Shown: in pieces, positions 52,158 to 61,087 of the stretch
Layout of the letters: the number at the start of each line of letters is the position of its first letter
Numbering within the stretch: position 1 is the first letter of the stretch
NCBI GenBank assembly: GCA_963741405.1
Contig: CAVUHX010000034.1
Span: forward strand, 372,001-436,000
Direction of reading: 5' to 3'
Length of the DNA stretch: 64,000 nt
Origin: Roseiarcus sp963741405
Lineage (GTDB): Bacteria; Pseudomonadota; Alphaproteobacteria; Rhizobiales; Beijerinckiaceae
Made by a program: the position numbers and the translations under genes
The notes under the pieces: generated by a model
Database searches by the model: none
What the model was told of the DNA's origin: nothing
What the model saw: only the letters and a program-made list of their open reading frames with translations

Positions 52158-53330
52158 TCAGGCGGCTTTGGGCAACTTGCCCTTTTCGAGAGCGAAGGCG
52201 TGATCGAGCCACGGGACAAGGGCCTCGATGTCGCGGGTTTCGACTGTCGCGCCGCACCAGATGCGCAGCCCGGGGGGCGCATCGCGGTAGGAACCGATGT
52301 CGAAAGCGACCTTCTCCTTCTCGAGGGCGCTGGCGAGCGTCTTCGCGAAGGCAGCCTGTCCATCAGGCGGCAGGGCCGCAACCATAGGATCGACCACCCT
52401 CAGGCATACGCTGGTGTTTGAGCGCGTGGCCGGTACGCGAGCGAGGTAGTCGATCCAAGGCGTGCGCTCCACCCACGCGCCGAGCGCCTTTGCGTTGGCG
52501 TCGGCACGAGCAATCAAGGCTTTCCCCCCGCCGAGCGACTTCGCCCATTGAAGCGCATCGATGTAATCCTCGACGCAGAGCATGGACGGCGTATTGATGG
52601 TTTCGCCCTGAAAAACGCCTTCAATCAACTTGCCGCTCTTCGCCAGTCGGAAAATCTTCGGCAGCGGCCATGACGGCGTGTACGTCTCGAGGCGCTCCGC
52701 GGCCCGAGGACTGAGAACGATCATGCCGTGCGCCGCCTCGCCCCCGAGAGCCTTCTGCCAGGAGAACGTGACGACATCCAGCTTCGACCAGTCGAGATCT
52801 TGAGCAAAGGCGGCGGAGGTCGCATCGCAAATTGTAAGACCTTTGCGATCGGCCGCAATCCAGTCGGCATTCGGCACGCGCACGCCGGACGTCGTGCCGT
52901 TCCAGGTGAAGACGACGTCGCTGTCGAAGTCGACGCCCGTCAGGTCGGGCAGTTCGCCGTAGGGGGCCTTGAGCGTCCGCGCGTCCTTGATCTTGAGCTG
53001 CTTGACGACGTCGGTGACCCAGCCGTCGCCAAAGCTCTCCCAGGCGAGCACGTCAACGCCGCGCGCGCCGAGCATCGTCCATAGCGCCATCTCGACTGCG
53101 CCCGTGTCCGAGCCCGGCGTAATGCCGATCCGGTAATCGGCGGGAACCCCCAGAACCTCGCGGGTCAGGTCGATTGATAGCTTGAGTTTGGTCTTGCCGA
53201 TCTTGGCACGGTGCGAGCGGCCCAGCGCAGCGTCGCTCAGACGGGCGGGGGTCCAGCCGGGACGCTTCGCGCATGGTCCCGAAGAAAAGCAAGCATTCGC
53301 CGGCCGCAGGGCGGGCATCGTCGTGGTCAT
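52158..53330 (-). CDS. serC: Phosphoserine aminotransferase
   Basis: This 390-residue PLP enzyme converts 3-phosphohydroxypyruvate to phosphoserine. It has 'YRIGITPGSDTGAVEMALWT', 'DVVFTWNGTTSGVRVPNADW' and the PLP lysine in 'DVVTFSWQKALGGEAAHGMI'. This is the methanosarcina/alphaproteobacterial SerC type. AAAGGA lies before the ATG. It pairs with serA. Confidence 0.94.
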   Translation of the reverse strand: MTTTMPALRPANACFSSGPCAKRPGWTPARLSDAALGRSHRAKIGKTKLKLSIDLTREVLGVPADYRIGITPGSDTGAVEMALWTMLGARGVDVLAWESFGDGWVTDVVKQLKIKDARTLKAPYGELPDLTGVDFDSDVVFTWNGTTSGVRVPNADWIAADRKGLTICDATSAAFAQDLDWSKLDVVTFSWQKALGGEAAHGMIVLSPRAAERLETYTPSWPLPKIFRLAKSGKLIEGVFQGETINTPSMLCVEDYIDALQWAKSLGGGKALIARADANAKALGAWVERTPWIDYLARVPATRSNTSVCLRVVDPMVAALPPDGQAAFAKTLASALEKEKVAFDIGSYRDAPPGLRIWCGATVETRDIEALVPWLDHAFALEKGKLPKAA

Positions 53331-53465
53331 TTTGTACCATCCTTTCAGATGGGCGCCTCTCGTTGGGGAGAGGTGTCCCGACGCGGCTATTAGCCCGACG
53401 GATTCGGGAAGGCAAGGAGGCGTTTGGCCGGATTGCGGTCGGCTCCCCGGACCAGGCGAAGGTTA

Positions 53466-54648
53466 ATGCTCCGTCAACGGGATTCCTCTAGCCTTTCCTC
53501 AAGCCTCTTGGACCTGAGCCAATTCGTGCGCGATCGGATGTTGAGTGACTTTCCCTTTCTGGCCTCGCTCGCATCGAGCCATAGCCCGAAGGACCGCCGA
53601 ATTTGGCTTAGGGTCGCGACCGATTATTTCGTCGCCGCCGAGTCCGTCGATCCCGGAACGATCGGCGACCTTATCAACGCGATCGTCGCGCAGCTTAATG
53701 CGGCCGATCCCTCCACCCGGCTGGAAGTCGCCCGGAAAATCGCTCCCTGCGCTCGATCGCCCGCGCGTCTCCTGACGGTCCTATCATCGGTCGAACTCGG
53801 AGGCCTGCGACTATCTCCTCGAGCACGCCGTCGCCTTCACCAAGACCGAAATTGAGCAGGCTGTGGCGCATGGCGGGCGGCGCGCGATTGCAGTCGCCAA
53901 ACGGAGAGATCTTGATGCGAGGATGGTGGGCGCGCTCGCCGCACAGGACGACATTCTTGTTCTGATCGCGTTGGCGGGAAACGGGTCGGCGCGCCTTGAG
54001 GGGGCTGCCCGGGCCGATCTCATCAGACGGGCGCGCCGGCTTGCGGAAGACGAAGGCGACCGACGTCTGGCTGACGCTGTGCTGCAGCACCGGCAGGCGT
54101 GGCCCGAGTCTGCGTCGCTCTTTCTGTGCGCGCGGCCAAGCCAGCGCATTGAAATCCTGCTGGCCGCCCAACGTTCCCGACTGGGACGGTCCTCCGCCTC
54201 TTCCGATCCGGCGAACTCGGTGTCACTTGAGGAACTCGAGGTGGCGACGGTCGCCCGACAGCCGGAGCGGTTTCTGGCGCTTTTTGCGAAGGCCCTCGAT
54301 TGCGAGCCGGAACTGGCCCGCAAAATCGTGGACGATCCGACGGGCGAACCGCTGGCTGTCGCCCTCGCCGCTCTGGGCGCCGCCAACGAAGTCCTGGTCC
54401 GCATCCTGATTTCGAACGATTTGCTGGCGGGGGCAGCCTACCAAAGGATCGGGGCGCTCACGCGCCTCAACAACGCGCTTGACCGGGATGCGGCGAGGCT
54501 GGTCGTGGCGGCGCTTCGCGATCAGCCCGGCGCGAGCCTGCGCCCGGATCGGTCAGGCGAAGCCAATCCGGCCCCTGCGCCGTTCCGCGGCGCTCCGGCC
54601 AGCATCGCCAAAAGCGCCCCCGACTCGCGTCGCGCGGTTTCGGGATAG
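53466..54648 (+). pseudogene. DUF2336 protein with a frameshift
   Basis: The N-terminal part starts at ATG 53466 and reads 'STRLEVARKIAPCARSPARL' until about 53780. The family sequence then continues in the next frame as 'SNSEACDYLLEHAVAFTKTE' and 'IEQAVAHGGRRAIAVAKRRD', and runs to 54648 with 'LAAQDDILVLIALAGNGSAR'. One base change near 53775-53790 explains the split, so this is either a sequencing error or a recent pseudogene. DUF2336 proteins are typical of Hyphomicrobiales and their function is unknown. Confidence 0.75.
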
Positions 54649-54666
54649 AAGTGTCCTTGCGCGGGG

Positions 54667-55248
54667 TCAACCGATGAAAGTCAGCACTGTCGGCGCCAGA
54701 AAGCCGAAGGCGACCAGTATGGCGCCGAGAACTCCCAGGCCCACGCTAAGCCAAACGAGGGCGCCGATCCCGGTGATGATCGCGGCCGAAGCCAGCACGA
54801 TTGCGATTTGGCTAAGACCGCTGCCGAACTCGTAATGCTCCAATCTGCGATTCGCCAGTTCCCGAGCCTCGACAGCCGCCTTCGCTCGCTCCTGGATCGC
54901 GTCGAGGCTCTCTCGAGGATTTTTCGCGTCCGTCTCGTAGCGGGCGGCAGTCGCCTGGAAATCCGTGATTTGCTTCGCAAAGGCGTCTTCCGCTTTGGCG
55001 TCGGCAACAGCGCTCTTCTGCGCTTCGAGCGCCTTGGCCGCGGTTTCGGTTACGGTCGACCGAATTTTCTTGGCCTGGTAGAAATTGAACAGATCGGAAG
55101 CCTCGATATTCATTTCGGTCGAGAGGTGCTGCGCCTTCTTCGCACCGGCTTCGGACAGCGCCAGCAGCAGTGCGAGTATAGCGATGATGAGAGCAACGGT
55201 GCGGTCTTTCTCTTTCGCTTCAACCGCCGACTCAGCTGCCTCGGGCAT
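54667..55248 (-). CDS. DUF4337 domain membrane protein
   Basis: ATG 55248 has GGGGGAG upstream. The 193-residue protein has one N-terminal membrane segment ('VALIIAILALLLALSEAG'), a long coiled-coil-like periplasmic or cytosolic helix region ('FYQAKKIRSTVTETAAKALE') and two C-terminal segments ('IAIVLASAAIITGIGALVWL', 'LGAILVAFGFLAPTVLTFIG'). This is the DUF4337 layout, of unknown function. Confidence 0.82.
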   Translation of the reverse strand: MPEAAESAVEAKEKDRTVALIIAILALLLALSEAGAKKAQHLSTEMNIEASDLFNFYQAKKIRSTVTETAAKALEAQKSAVADAKAEDAFAKQITDFQATAARYETDAKNPRESLDAIQERAKAAVEARELANRRLEHYEFGSGLSQIAIVLASAAIITGIGALVWLSVGLGVLGAILVAFGFLAPTVLTFIG

Positions 55249-55517
55249 GACTCCCCCTGGATCGCCGGAAAACTGTTGGCGCCCGATATCGTCTAACAAC
55301 TTCGAGGGGCGCAGCGCAAGGAGCCGCCTCGACAGCTCACGAGCTTTCGCCTGTTCGGCGTCGCCTTTTGCGACGGGCTCGCGCCCTTGGGCATTTGATG
55401 GTCGATCCGGAGTTCGAGCGTTGGCGCAATCCTTGTTTGGCCTGCTGCACCGTGCTACGCGACGCCCGTGAGTGCTTCGATTGCGAAAAACGAGGCGAGA
55501 GATCCACGGAGAGTTCG

Positions 55518-56003
55518 ATGGCTGATGAGAGCGGGAACGGAGTTGGCGCAGCCGCGTCGAACCCGAGATTTTCTATTTTAGCTCAGTATACCAAGGATCT
55601 CTCGTTCGAAAACCCAAATGCGCCAAAAACGCTTGGACCCCAGCAGGCTGCCCCCAATCTGTCCGTGCAAATAAACGTCAATGCGCGACAGCTTGCGCCG
55701 ACAGACTTCGAGGTAAGCTTGATGCTCGAGGGCGGCGCAAGCCAAGGCTCCGAGACGATGTTCAAATTCGAGCTGAATTATGCAGGGGTGTTCCGGGTCG
55801 AGAACTTTCCGGCGGAACAGGTGCAGCCAATGGTGATGATCGAGGGGCCGCGCATGCTGTTCCCCTTTGCTCGACAAATCGTCGCCGACGCCGTCCGCGG
55901 CGGTTCATACCCTCCCCTGTACCTCGATCCGATCGACTTCCATAGCCTTTACCTACAGCGGTTGGCCGCCGCAGGCGGGCAGGAGCAGCAACGACCCGCC
56001 TGA
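55518..56003 (+). CDS. secB: Protein-export chaperone SecB
   Basis: The 161-residue protein has the SecB core: 'RFSILAQYTKDLSFENPNAP', 'APNLSVQINVNARQLAPTDF', 'EVSLMLEGGASQ', 'ELNYAGVFRVENF' and 'YPPLYLDPIDFHSLYLQR'. It keeps preproteins unfolded and hands them to SecA. ATG 55518 has CGGAGAG upstream; the longer frame starting earlier is not needed. It converges with dnaQ, as is usual in this group. Confidence 0.94.
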   Translation: MADESGNGVGAAASNPRFSILAQYTKDLSFENPNAPKTLGPQQAAPNLSVQINVNARQLAPTDFEVSLMLEGGASQGSETMFKFELNYAGVFRVENFPAEQVQPMVMIEGPRMLFPFARQIVADAVRGGSYPPLYLDPIDFHSLYLQRLAAAGGQEQQRPA

Positions 56004-56017
56004 TATCCGACGCTTCG

Positions 56018-56719
56018 TCACGGGTTCGGCAATACATAACGAAGCCACACCGCCTCCTCGCCAAGCGTTCGGATATGCTCGGCGTGCGCCCTGGCCTCGT
56101 CCGCGTCAACGAGATGACTGCGTGGTCTGTTCTGTGTGACCTGTCGCACAGCGGCCGGGATCATGATCGGAAGGTTCCGACTCGGCTGGCTGAACAAGAG
56201 CGTACGTTGTCGCCCCCCAGTCAGTTCGCAATAGATGTCGACCAGAATTTTGGCGTCGAGCAGGGCGCCGTGCTTCACTCGCCGCGATCTGTCGATCCGA
56301 TAGCGATCGCAGAGCGCATCGAGACTGTTCGGCAGGCCCGGATGTTTTTTCCGAGCGAGCGCCAGGGTATCGATCACGCGCTCCAGTTCGATGATTTTCC
56401 GACCGAGCCGGGCAAGTTCCGAGTTGAGAAAGCGCACGTCGAATTCCGCGTTGTGGATAACCAGCGGCGCGTCGCCGACGAATGACAGAAAGTCATCAAC
56501 CACCTGAGCAAACACCGGTTTGTCTTTCAGGGCGTTCGCGGTGTGGCCGTGCACGGCGACTGCGTCCTCCGGAATGTCCCGTTCGGGATTGATGAGTTGG
56601 TGGAAGACCCTTCCCGTCAGGACCTGATGAACAATTTCTACCGCGCCGATCTCAAGCACACGATGACCGTCGGATGGATCAAGCCCGGTCGTTTCGGTAT
56701 CAAGCACGACTTCACGCAT
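56018..56719 (-). CDS. dnaQ: DNA polymerase III epsilon subunit
   Basis: This 233-residue proofreading 3'-5' exonuclease has Exo I 'VLDTETTGLD', Exo II 'VIHNAEFDVRFLNSELARLG' and Exo III-epsilon 'HGALLDAKILVDIYCELTGG' with the catalytic His and Asp. The length is usual. It overlaps coaE by 8 bp. Confidence 0.95.
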   Translation of the reverse strand: MREVVLDTETTGLDPSDGHRVLEIGAVEIVHQVLTGRVFHQLINPERDIPEDAVAVHGHTANALKDKPVFAQVVDDFLSFVGDAPLVIHNAEFDVRFLNSELARLGRKIIELERVIDTLALARKKHPGLPNSLDALCDRYRIDRSRRVKHGALLDAKILVDIYCELTGGRQRTLLFSQPSRNLPIMIPAAVRQVTQNRPRSHLVDADEARAHAEHIRTLGEEAVWLRYVLPNP

Positions 56720-57320
56720 GATGGTCCTTGCGTCCCTCGAGCCCCGCGATACAGCGTAGAAATTGAGCGACCTGAGAGCGTGTCCTGTCGAGTGTTTTGC
56801 CCGTATCGATGATGAAATGGCTACGCCGGCGTTTTTCCAGGTCGCTCATCTGTTGAGCAAGAATGGAATCGAATCTCTCTTGGGTCATGCCGTTTCGCGC
56901 CAAAGCCCGTTGTTGTTGGAGCGCCGCCGACGCGCTGATGACCACCACAATGTCGACGGCTAACTCGCCGCCGGTTTCCAAAAGCAGGGGCACATCGACT
57001 ACGGCGAGCCGGCGTCCTGCCGACGCCGCCCTTTCCACGAAAATGCTCCGAGCTTTCGACACTGCGGGATGCACGAGACTTTCGAGGCGCTTGAGCGCCC
57101 CGACGTCGCTCAGCACCAATTGCGAGAGTCGGTCGCGGTCGACGACCCCGTCGACGACGACGCCCGGAAAAACATCGTTGATGACGGTTGCCCCCTCGCC
57201 ACGATAGAAGTCGCGCACGGCCTCGTCCGCGTCGAAGACGGGCGTTCCGAAGTCGGCGAACATAGAAGCGACGGTCGACTTCCCCATCGCTATCGAACCC
57301 GTCAAACCGACCACGACCAT
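56712..57320 (-). CDS. coaE: Dephospho-CoA kinase
   Basis: This 202-residue kinase makes the last step of CoA synthesis. It has Walker A 'GLTGSIAMGKSTV', 'FDADEAVRDFYRG' and the lid motif 'RNGMTQERFDSILAQQMSDL'. It is followed by dnaQ with overlap. In relatives aroE and maf often lie directly upstream; here they are absent. Confidence 0.94.
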   Translation of the reverse strand: MVVVGLTGSIAMGKSTVASMFADFGTPVFDADEAVRDFYRGEGATVINDVFPGVVVDGVVDRDRLSQLVLSDVGALKRLESLVHPAVSKARSIFVERAASAGRRLAVVDVPLLLETGGELAVDIVVVISASAALQQQRALARNGMTQERFDSILAQQMSDLEKRRRSHFIIDTGKTLDRTRSQVAQFLRCIAGLEGRKDHHA

Positions 57321-57850
57321 CGCCGCCCCTTCGCCTCCGCGCCGTAGCGCCTGCCTCCGTCACCGCGCGAGCTTCCTCAGTTGGCGGCTAAACCGGCTGG
57401 GGCGCCACAGCAGCGCTTGGCAGGGTAACATGCCGATCCGGCCTGAGCCCCTGGAGGTTCGCCAACACACAATTTTTTCTCCACCTGGATTGGATTGGAT
57501 TTCGGCGTGACGGACAGGAAGGGGACGCACTGCGGAGCGGCGGAAGAGCGCCGCCTATATAACTAGATGATAGTGTATATAAGATTGCGTCGGAACTCCC
57601 TTGTAAGCCATCCCATAATGTTCTATATTTGTTCTAGCATGTTCTCGATGGTTGCAGCCGCGACGTGAAGTAGCGCGCGACGAGGGGGCGCCTTCTCGGC
57701 AAAAGGGGCCGGAAATGGCGCCGCAACCGACTGAAAAAGCTCAATTCGGGAATGGAAATGGCGCCCAGGATCGTGTCGGAGTTCCAAAGTCCCCGCGCAT
57801 CTACGTCCGGCGGCCGCAATCGGCAACCGACGCCGCCGCGATCGCCGTCA
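57321..57850. other. Gene-poor stretch with AT-rich core and direct repeats
   Basis: About 530 bp with no gene I can support. It has an AT-rich patch (57556-57590, rich in TATA), the triple GTTC site at 57620, and two copies of GGAAATGGCGCC about 40 bp apart near 57713 and 57754. Short frames here look random. A lost gene is possible. Confidence 0.4.
57620..57644 (+). promoter_or_regulatory. LexA-like (SOS) box candidate
   Basis: GTTC occurs three times in a row: GTTC-N7-GTTC-N6-GTTC. The first pair is exactly the alphaproteobacterial LexA consensus GTTCN7GTTC. No recognisable gene starts just downstream on either strand. Confidence 0.5.
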
Positions 57851-58312
57851 TCAAGTGTACCAGACGTACAGCAGGAGGCCGAGGGTGATGACAATACATA
57901 CCATCGACACGACGAAGCCGATGTTTATGTAAAGCGTTTTCCACCAGAGAAGTTCGGACAGGACCGCGCAGCGTAACTTCAGCTGCTCGATCTCGTCCTC
58001 CGATTCGACCACGTCTCGGAAATCCGCAGCGGTCGCGGTGCGTGAGACGAGGAAGTTTCGACTGCCACGTTTAGGATAACGCGGAATGAGGACAAGGAAC
58101 AAGCACAGATAGACGATCAGGAAGGGCAGAAGGACGATCGCGATCGGCAGAAAGGTCGGAAACCTCGTATAGTTTCCGAGGATTGGACCCATCATGAAAG
58201 CAACGAACAAAATTGCGATGTTCGCCTTGAAGTCGCTGGCCCGAATTGCGTCGGTGTAACCGGCGATCAGACTCCGATAGGGCTGAGAAGGATCGGAAGG
58301 GGGCTTGTTCAT
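57851..58312 (-). CDS. PycTM-like (DUF5706) membrane protein
   Basis: From ATG 58312 the 153-residue protein has 'GYTDAIRASDFKANIAILFV', two central membrane segments ('LPIAIVLLPFLIVYLCLFLV'), a soluble helical loop ('EDEIEQLKLRCAVLSELLWW') and a last segment ('IGFVVSMVCIVITLGLLLYV'). The 'SD-KANI' helix and the 'L..LLWWK' before the last segment recall the Pycsar effector domain PycTM. That link is by eye only. No pyrimidine cyclase is adjacent; relatives of this form often sit near polysaccharide genes, as here (rfb operon, divergent). The ribosome site is weak. Confidence 0.6.
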   Translation of the reverse strand: MNKPPSDPSQPYRSLIAGYTDAIRASDFKANIAILFVAFMMGPILGNYTRFPTFLPIAIVLLPFLIVYLCLFLVLIPRYPKRGSRNFLVSRTATAADFRDVVESEDEIEQLKLRCAVLSELLWWKTLYINIGFVVSMVCIVITLGLLLYVWYT

Positions 58313-58540
58313 CCGATGTTCGGATGCTCCATTGAACCGGGCGCGCGGACCAGACCCCGTATGCGGGCTGAACCGCATCGTCAAACACAGGATTCGCGTG
58401 AAGCGCGACTGTCTGTCAAGTCGATGCCAGCCAGCGGCAATGCCGGCGGTCACGAAGGCGTAGCGCCGATCTGCGCTTTGTGGCAGGAAACGCGGGGGCT
58501 GAGCGACGCCGGCGGGCGGATCGCCAAGACGAGATGGGCG

Positions 58541-59095
58541 ATGCTGGTTGAAGACACGGCGATACCGGCAGTCAAGGTCGTGACGCCGAAAAGGTTCGGA
58601 GACACCCGAGGTTTCTTTTCCGAGGTCTACAACAGGTCGACATGGGAGGGAGCGGGCCTGCGCTTCGATTTTGTTCAGGACAACCATTCCTTTTCCGCCG
58701 CTGTTGGCACATTGCGTGGACTCCATTTCCAGACCCCCCCCTTCGCGCAGGCCAAGCTCCTTCGGGTCGGCAGAGGGCGCATCCTTGATGTCGCGGTCGA
58801 CATCCGCCGCGCTTCGCCGACCTTCGGAAAATACGTAGCCGTGGAGTTGTCAGCGGAGAACTGGCGTCAGATGCTCATCCCCGTTGGCTTTGCGCATGGC
58901 TTCGTAACGCTCGATCCGGACACGGAGGTTTTGTACAAGACAACAGCGGTGTATGCCCCCGCACATGATCGCGGGATTGCCTGGGATGACGAGGATATCG
59001 GCGTCGCATGGCCTCTGCCGCCGGCTGGCGCGATTCTCTCTGACAAGGATCGCTTGTGGCCGTGGCTGCGTGATGCGCAGGAATTGTTCGAGTGA
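58541..59095 (+). CDS. rfbC: dTDP-4-dehydrorhamnose 3,5-epimerase
   Basis: The 184-residue cupin enzyme makes the third step of dTDP-L-rhamnose synthesis. It has 'RFGDTRGFFSEVYNRSTW', the catalytic His and Lys region 'FVQDNHSFSAAVGTLRGLHF', 'AKLLRVGRGRILDVAVDIR' and 'GFAHGFVTLDPDTEVLYKTT'. ATG 58541 gives the family length; the frame is open upstream. It is first of rfbC-D-B-A, with overlapping ends. Confidence 0.93.
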   Translation: MLVEDTAIPAVKVVTPKRFGDTRGFFSEVYNRSTWEGAGLRFDFVQDNHSFSAAVGTLRGLHFQTPPFAQAKLLRVGRGRILDVAVDIRRASPTFGKYVAVELSAENWRQMLIPVGFAHGFVTLDPDTEVLYKTTAVYAPAHDRGIAWDDEDIGVAWPLPPAGAILSDKDRLWPWLRDAQELFE

Positions 59096-59973
59096 TGCGC
59101 GTCGCGGTGACGGGCGCGAAGGGTCTGGTAGCGACAGCGCAGGTCGAGCAGGCGGGTCCGGAGTTCGAAATTCTGGCCCTGAGCCGATCTGCTTTTTCGC
59201 TCGAAGACCGTGACTCCGTTCTTGCCCAGGTGAGGGCGGCGAGGCCGGATGTGGTCATCAACGCTGCAGCTTACACAGCAGTCGACAGGGCCGAGTCCGA
59301 GGCGGATCTCGCCATGCAAGTGAACGGCGCGGGTGCCGGTTACGTGGCGGAAGCCGCCGCTGCGGTAGGCGCGCCGCTTCTGCGCCTCTCGACCGACTAC
59401 GCCTTTGACGGGTCCCTCCACCGTCCGTATCGCGAAGACAATCCGACCGGCCCCACCTCCGCCTTTGGCCGCTTTAAACTGGCTGGAGAGGAGCGAGCTA
59501 CGAGAATCTGCCCCAACAGTGCGATTCTGCGCACCGCTTGGATCTACAGTCCCTTTGGCGCAAACTTCCTCCGGACGATGCTCGGGCTCAACGAGACGCG
59601 CGACGAGGTCGGCGTAGTGGCCGATCAACTCGGCAACCCCACGTCGGCGCTCGACATTGCCGATGCGCTGCTGCTGGTCATCGCAACGCGCATTCGCGAC
59701 AATTCGTCGCGGACGCTATGCGGCCTCTTTCACATAACCGGTTCCGGCGAAGCAACTTGGGCCGATTTCGCCGAGGCGGCCTTCGATGAGGCCCACGCCC
59801 GTGGACGACGTCTCACCCGCGTCAAACGTATTGCGACTGCCGACTATCCCACGCGCGCGAGGCGGCCGGCCAACTCGCGCCTGGACAGCGAAAGGCTGCG
59901 CCTTGCTTATGGCGTCGCCCTGCCTCGCTGGCAGATGTCGGTCGCATCCTGCTGCGCGCGACTTATTCAATGA
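59095..59973 (+). CDS. rfbD: dTDP-4-dehydrorhamnose reductase
   Basis: This SDR enzyme reduces dTDP-4-dehydrorhamnose to dTDP-L-rhamnose. It has the NAD(P) motif near the N-terminus ('RVAVTGAKGLVA'), 'PDVVINAAAYTAVDRAESEA', 'LRLSTDYAFDG' and the catalytic 'YREDNPTGPTSAFGRFKLAG'. The catalytic Tyr before the lysine (YGRxK) is Phe here ('AFGRFKLAG'), which deserves attention. The start overlaps the rfbC stop; GTG 59092 is an alternative. Confidence 0.92.
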   Translation: MRVAVTGAKGLVATAQVEQAGPEFEILALSRSAFSLEDRDSVLAQVRAARPDVVINAAAYTAVDRAESEADLAMQVNGAGAGYVAEAAAAVGAPLLRLSTDYAFDGSLHRPYREDNPTGPTSAFGRFKLAGEERATRICPNSAILRTAWIYSPFGANFLRTMLGLNETRDEVGVVADQLGNPTSALDIADALLLVIATRIRDNSSRTLCGLFHITGSGEATWADFAEAAFDEAHARGRRLTRVKRIATADYPTRARRPANSRLDSERLRLAYGVALPRWQMSVASCCARLIQ

Positions 59974-59986
59974 CGCAGGAGAATCA

Positions 59987-61087
59987 ATGATGCGCAGTGC
60001 GCTTGTGACCGGCGGCGCCGGGTTCATCGGCTCTGCTGTATGTCGCCATCTGGTCGGCGCAGGCGTCAACGTATTGAACGTCGACGCTCTCACCTATGCG
60101 GGCAACCTGGGCTCTTTGTCGACGATCGCTAACGCGCCGAACTACCGCTTCGCAAGGATCGACGTCTGCGACCGGCGGGCAATGTCGGAGGCGTTCCGGA
60201 CGTTTCAGCCGGATCACGTGATCCACCTCGCCGCGGAGAGCCACGTCGACCGCTCAATCACCGGGAGTGACGCCTTCATCCAGACGAACATTATCGGCAC
60301 GTTCTCGATGCTCGAGGCAGCGCGGGCCTACTGGCTGGGACTGACGCTGGACAAGCGAAACGGGTTTCGTTTTCTGCATGTATCGACCGACGAGGTCTAT
60401 GGTTCTCTCGGCGACGACGGCTTGTTCACCGAGGCCACGGCCTACGATCCGAGTTCTCCCTATTCCGCCTCGAAGGCCGCGTCTGACCATCTCGTCTCGG
60501 CTTGGGCACGCACCTATGGCTTCCCTGCCGTCATTTCGAATTGCTCCAACAATTACGGCCCATATCATTTTCCCGAGAAGTTGATCCCACTCATCATATT
60601 GAACGCGGTCCATGGCAAGCCGCTACCCGTTTATGGTGCAGGTACGAACGTTCGTGACTGGCTTTACGTCGAAGACCATGCGCGTGCGCTCGATCTCATC
60701 GTCAGCCGCGGCCGCGTCGGCGAGAAATACAACGTTGGCGGTCATAACGAGCGCAGCAACCTCGACGTCGTGCGAAGGATCTGCGCGATCCTGGATTGTC
60801 TTCGCCCGGTCGCCGGATCCTACGAGTCGCTCATCACTTTCGTCACGGATCGGCCGGGACACGATCTCCGCTACGCAATCGACGCTTCCAAGCTTGAAGC
60901 CGAACTCGGCTGGCGGGCCCTCGAAACGTTCGAAAGCGGCATCGAGAAAACTGTTCGCTGGTACCTCGACAACGAATGGTGGTGGCGTCCCTTGCGGGAA
61001 CGGATTTATGCCGGCGAACGTCTCGGCGTGCTGCCGGGGAACATTCCGGCGGGAGCGTCGGTCGAAACAACCGGGGGTGAGGCGTGA
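59987..61087 (+). CDS. rfbB: dTDP-glucose 4,6-dehydratase
   Basis: This 366-residue SDR enzyme converts dTDP-glucose to dTDP-4-dehydro-6-deoxyglucose. It has 'ALVTGGAGFIGSAVCRHLVG', 'LAAESHVDRSITGSDAFIQT', 'HVSTDEVYGSLG', the active-site 'YSASKAASDHLVSAW', and 'NCSNNYGPYHFPEKLIPLII'. CAGGAG lies before the tandem ATG-ATG start. It overlaps rfbA by 4 bp. Confidence 0.95.
   Translation: MMRSALVTGGAGFIGSAVCRHLVGAGVNVLNVDALTYAGNLGSLSTIANAPNYRFARIDVCDRRAMSEAFRTFQPDHVIHLAAESHVDRSITGSDAFIQTNIIGTFSMLEAARAYWLGLTLDKRNGFRFLHVSTDEVYGSLGDDGLFTEATAYDPSSPYSASKAASDHLVSAWARTYGFPAVISNCSNNYGPYHFPEKLIPLIILNAVHGKPLPVYGAGTNVRDWLYVEDHARALDLIVSRGRVGEKYNVGGHNERSNLDVVRRICAILDCLRPVAGSYESLITFVTDRPGHDLRYAIDASKLEAELGWRALETFESGIEKTVRWYLDNEWWWRPLRERIYAGERLGVLPGNIPAGASVETTGGEA

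Noticed and set aside
57634..57894. Short frames on both strands downstream of the GTTC site
   Set aside because: Composition looks random, no ribosome site, and no family; not good enough to be the SOS target gene.
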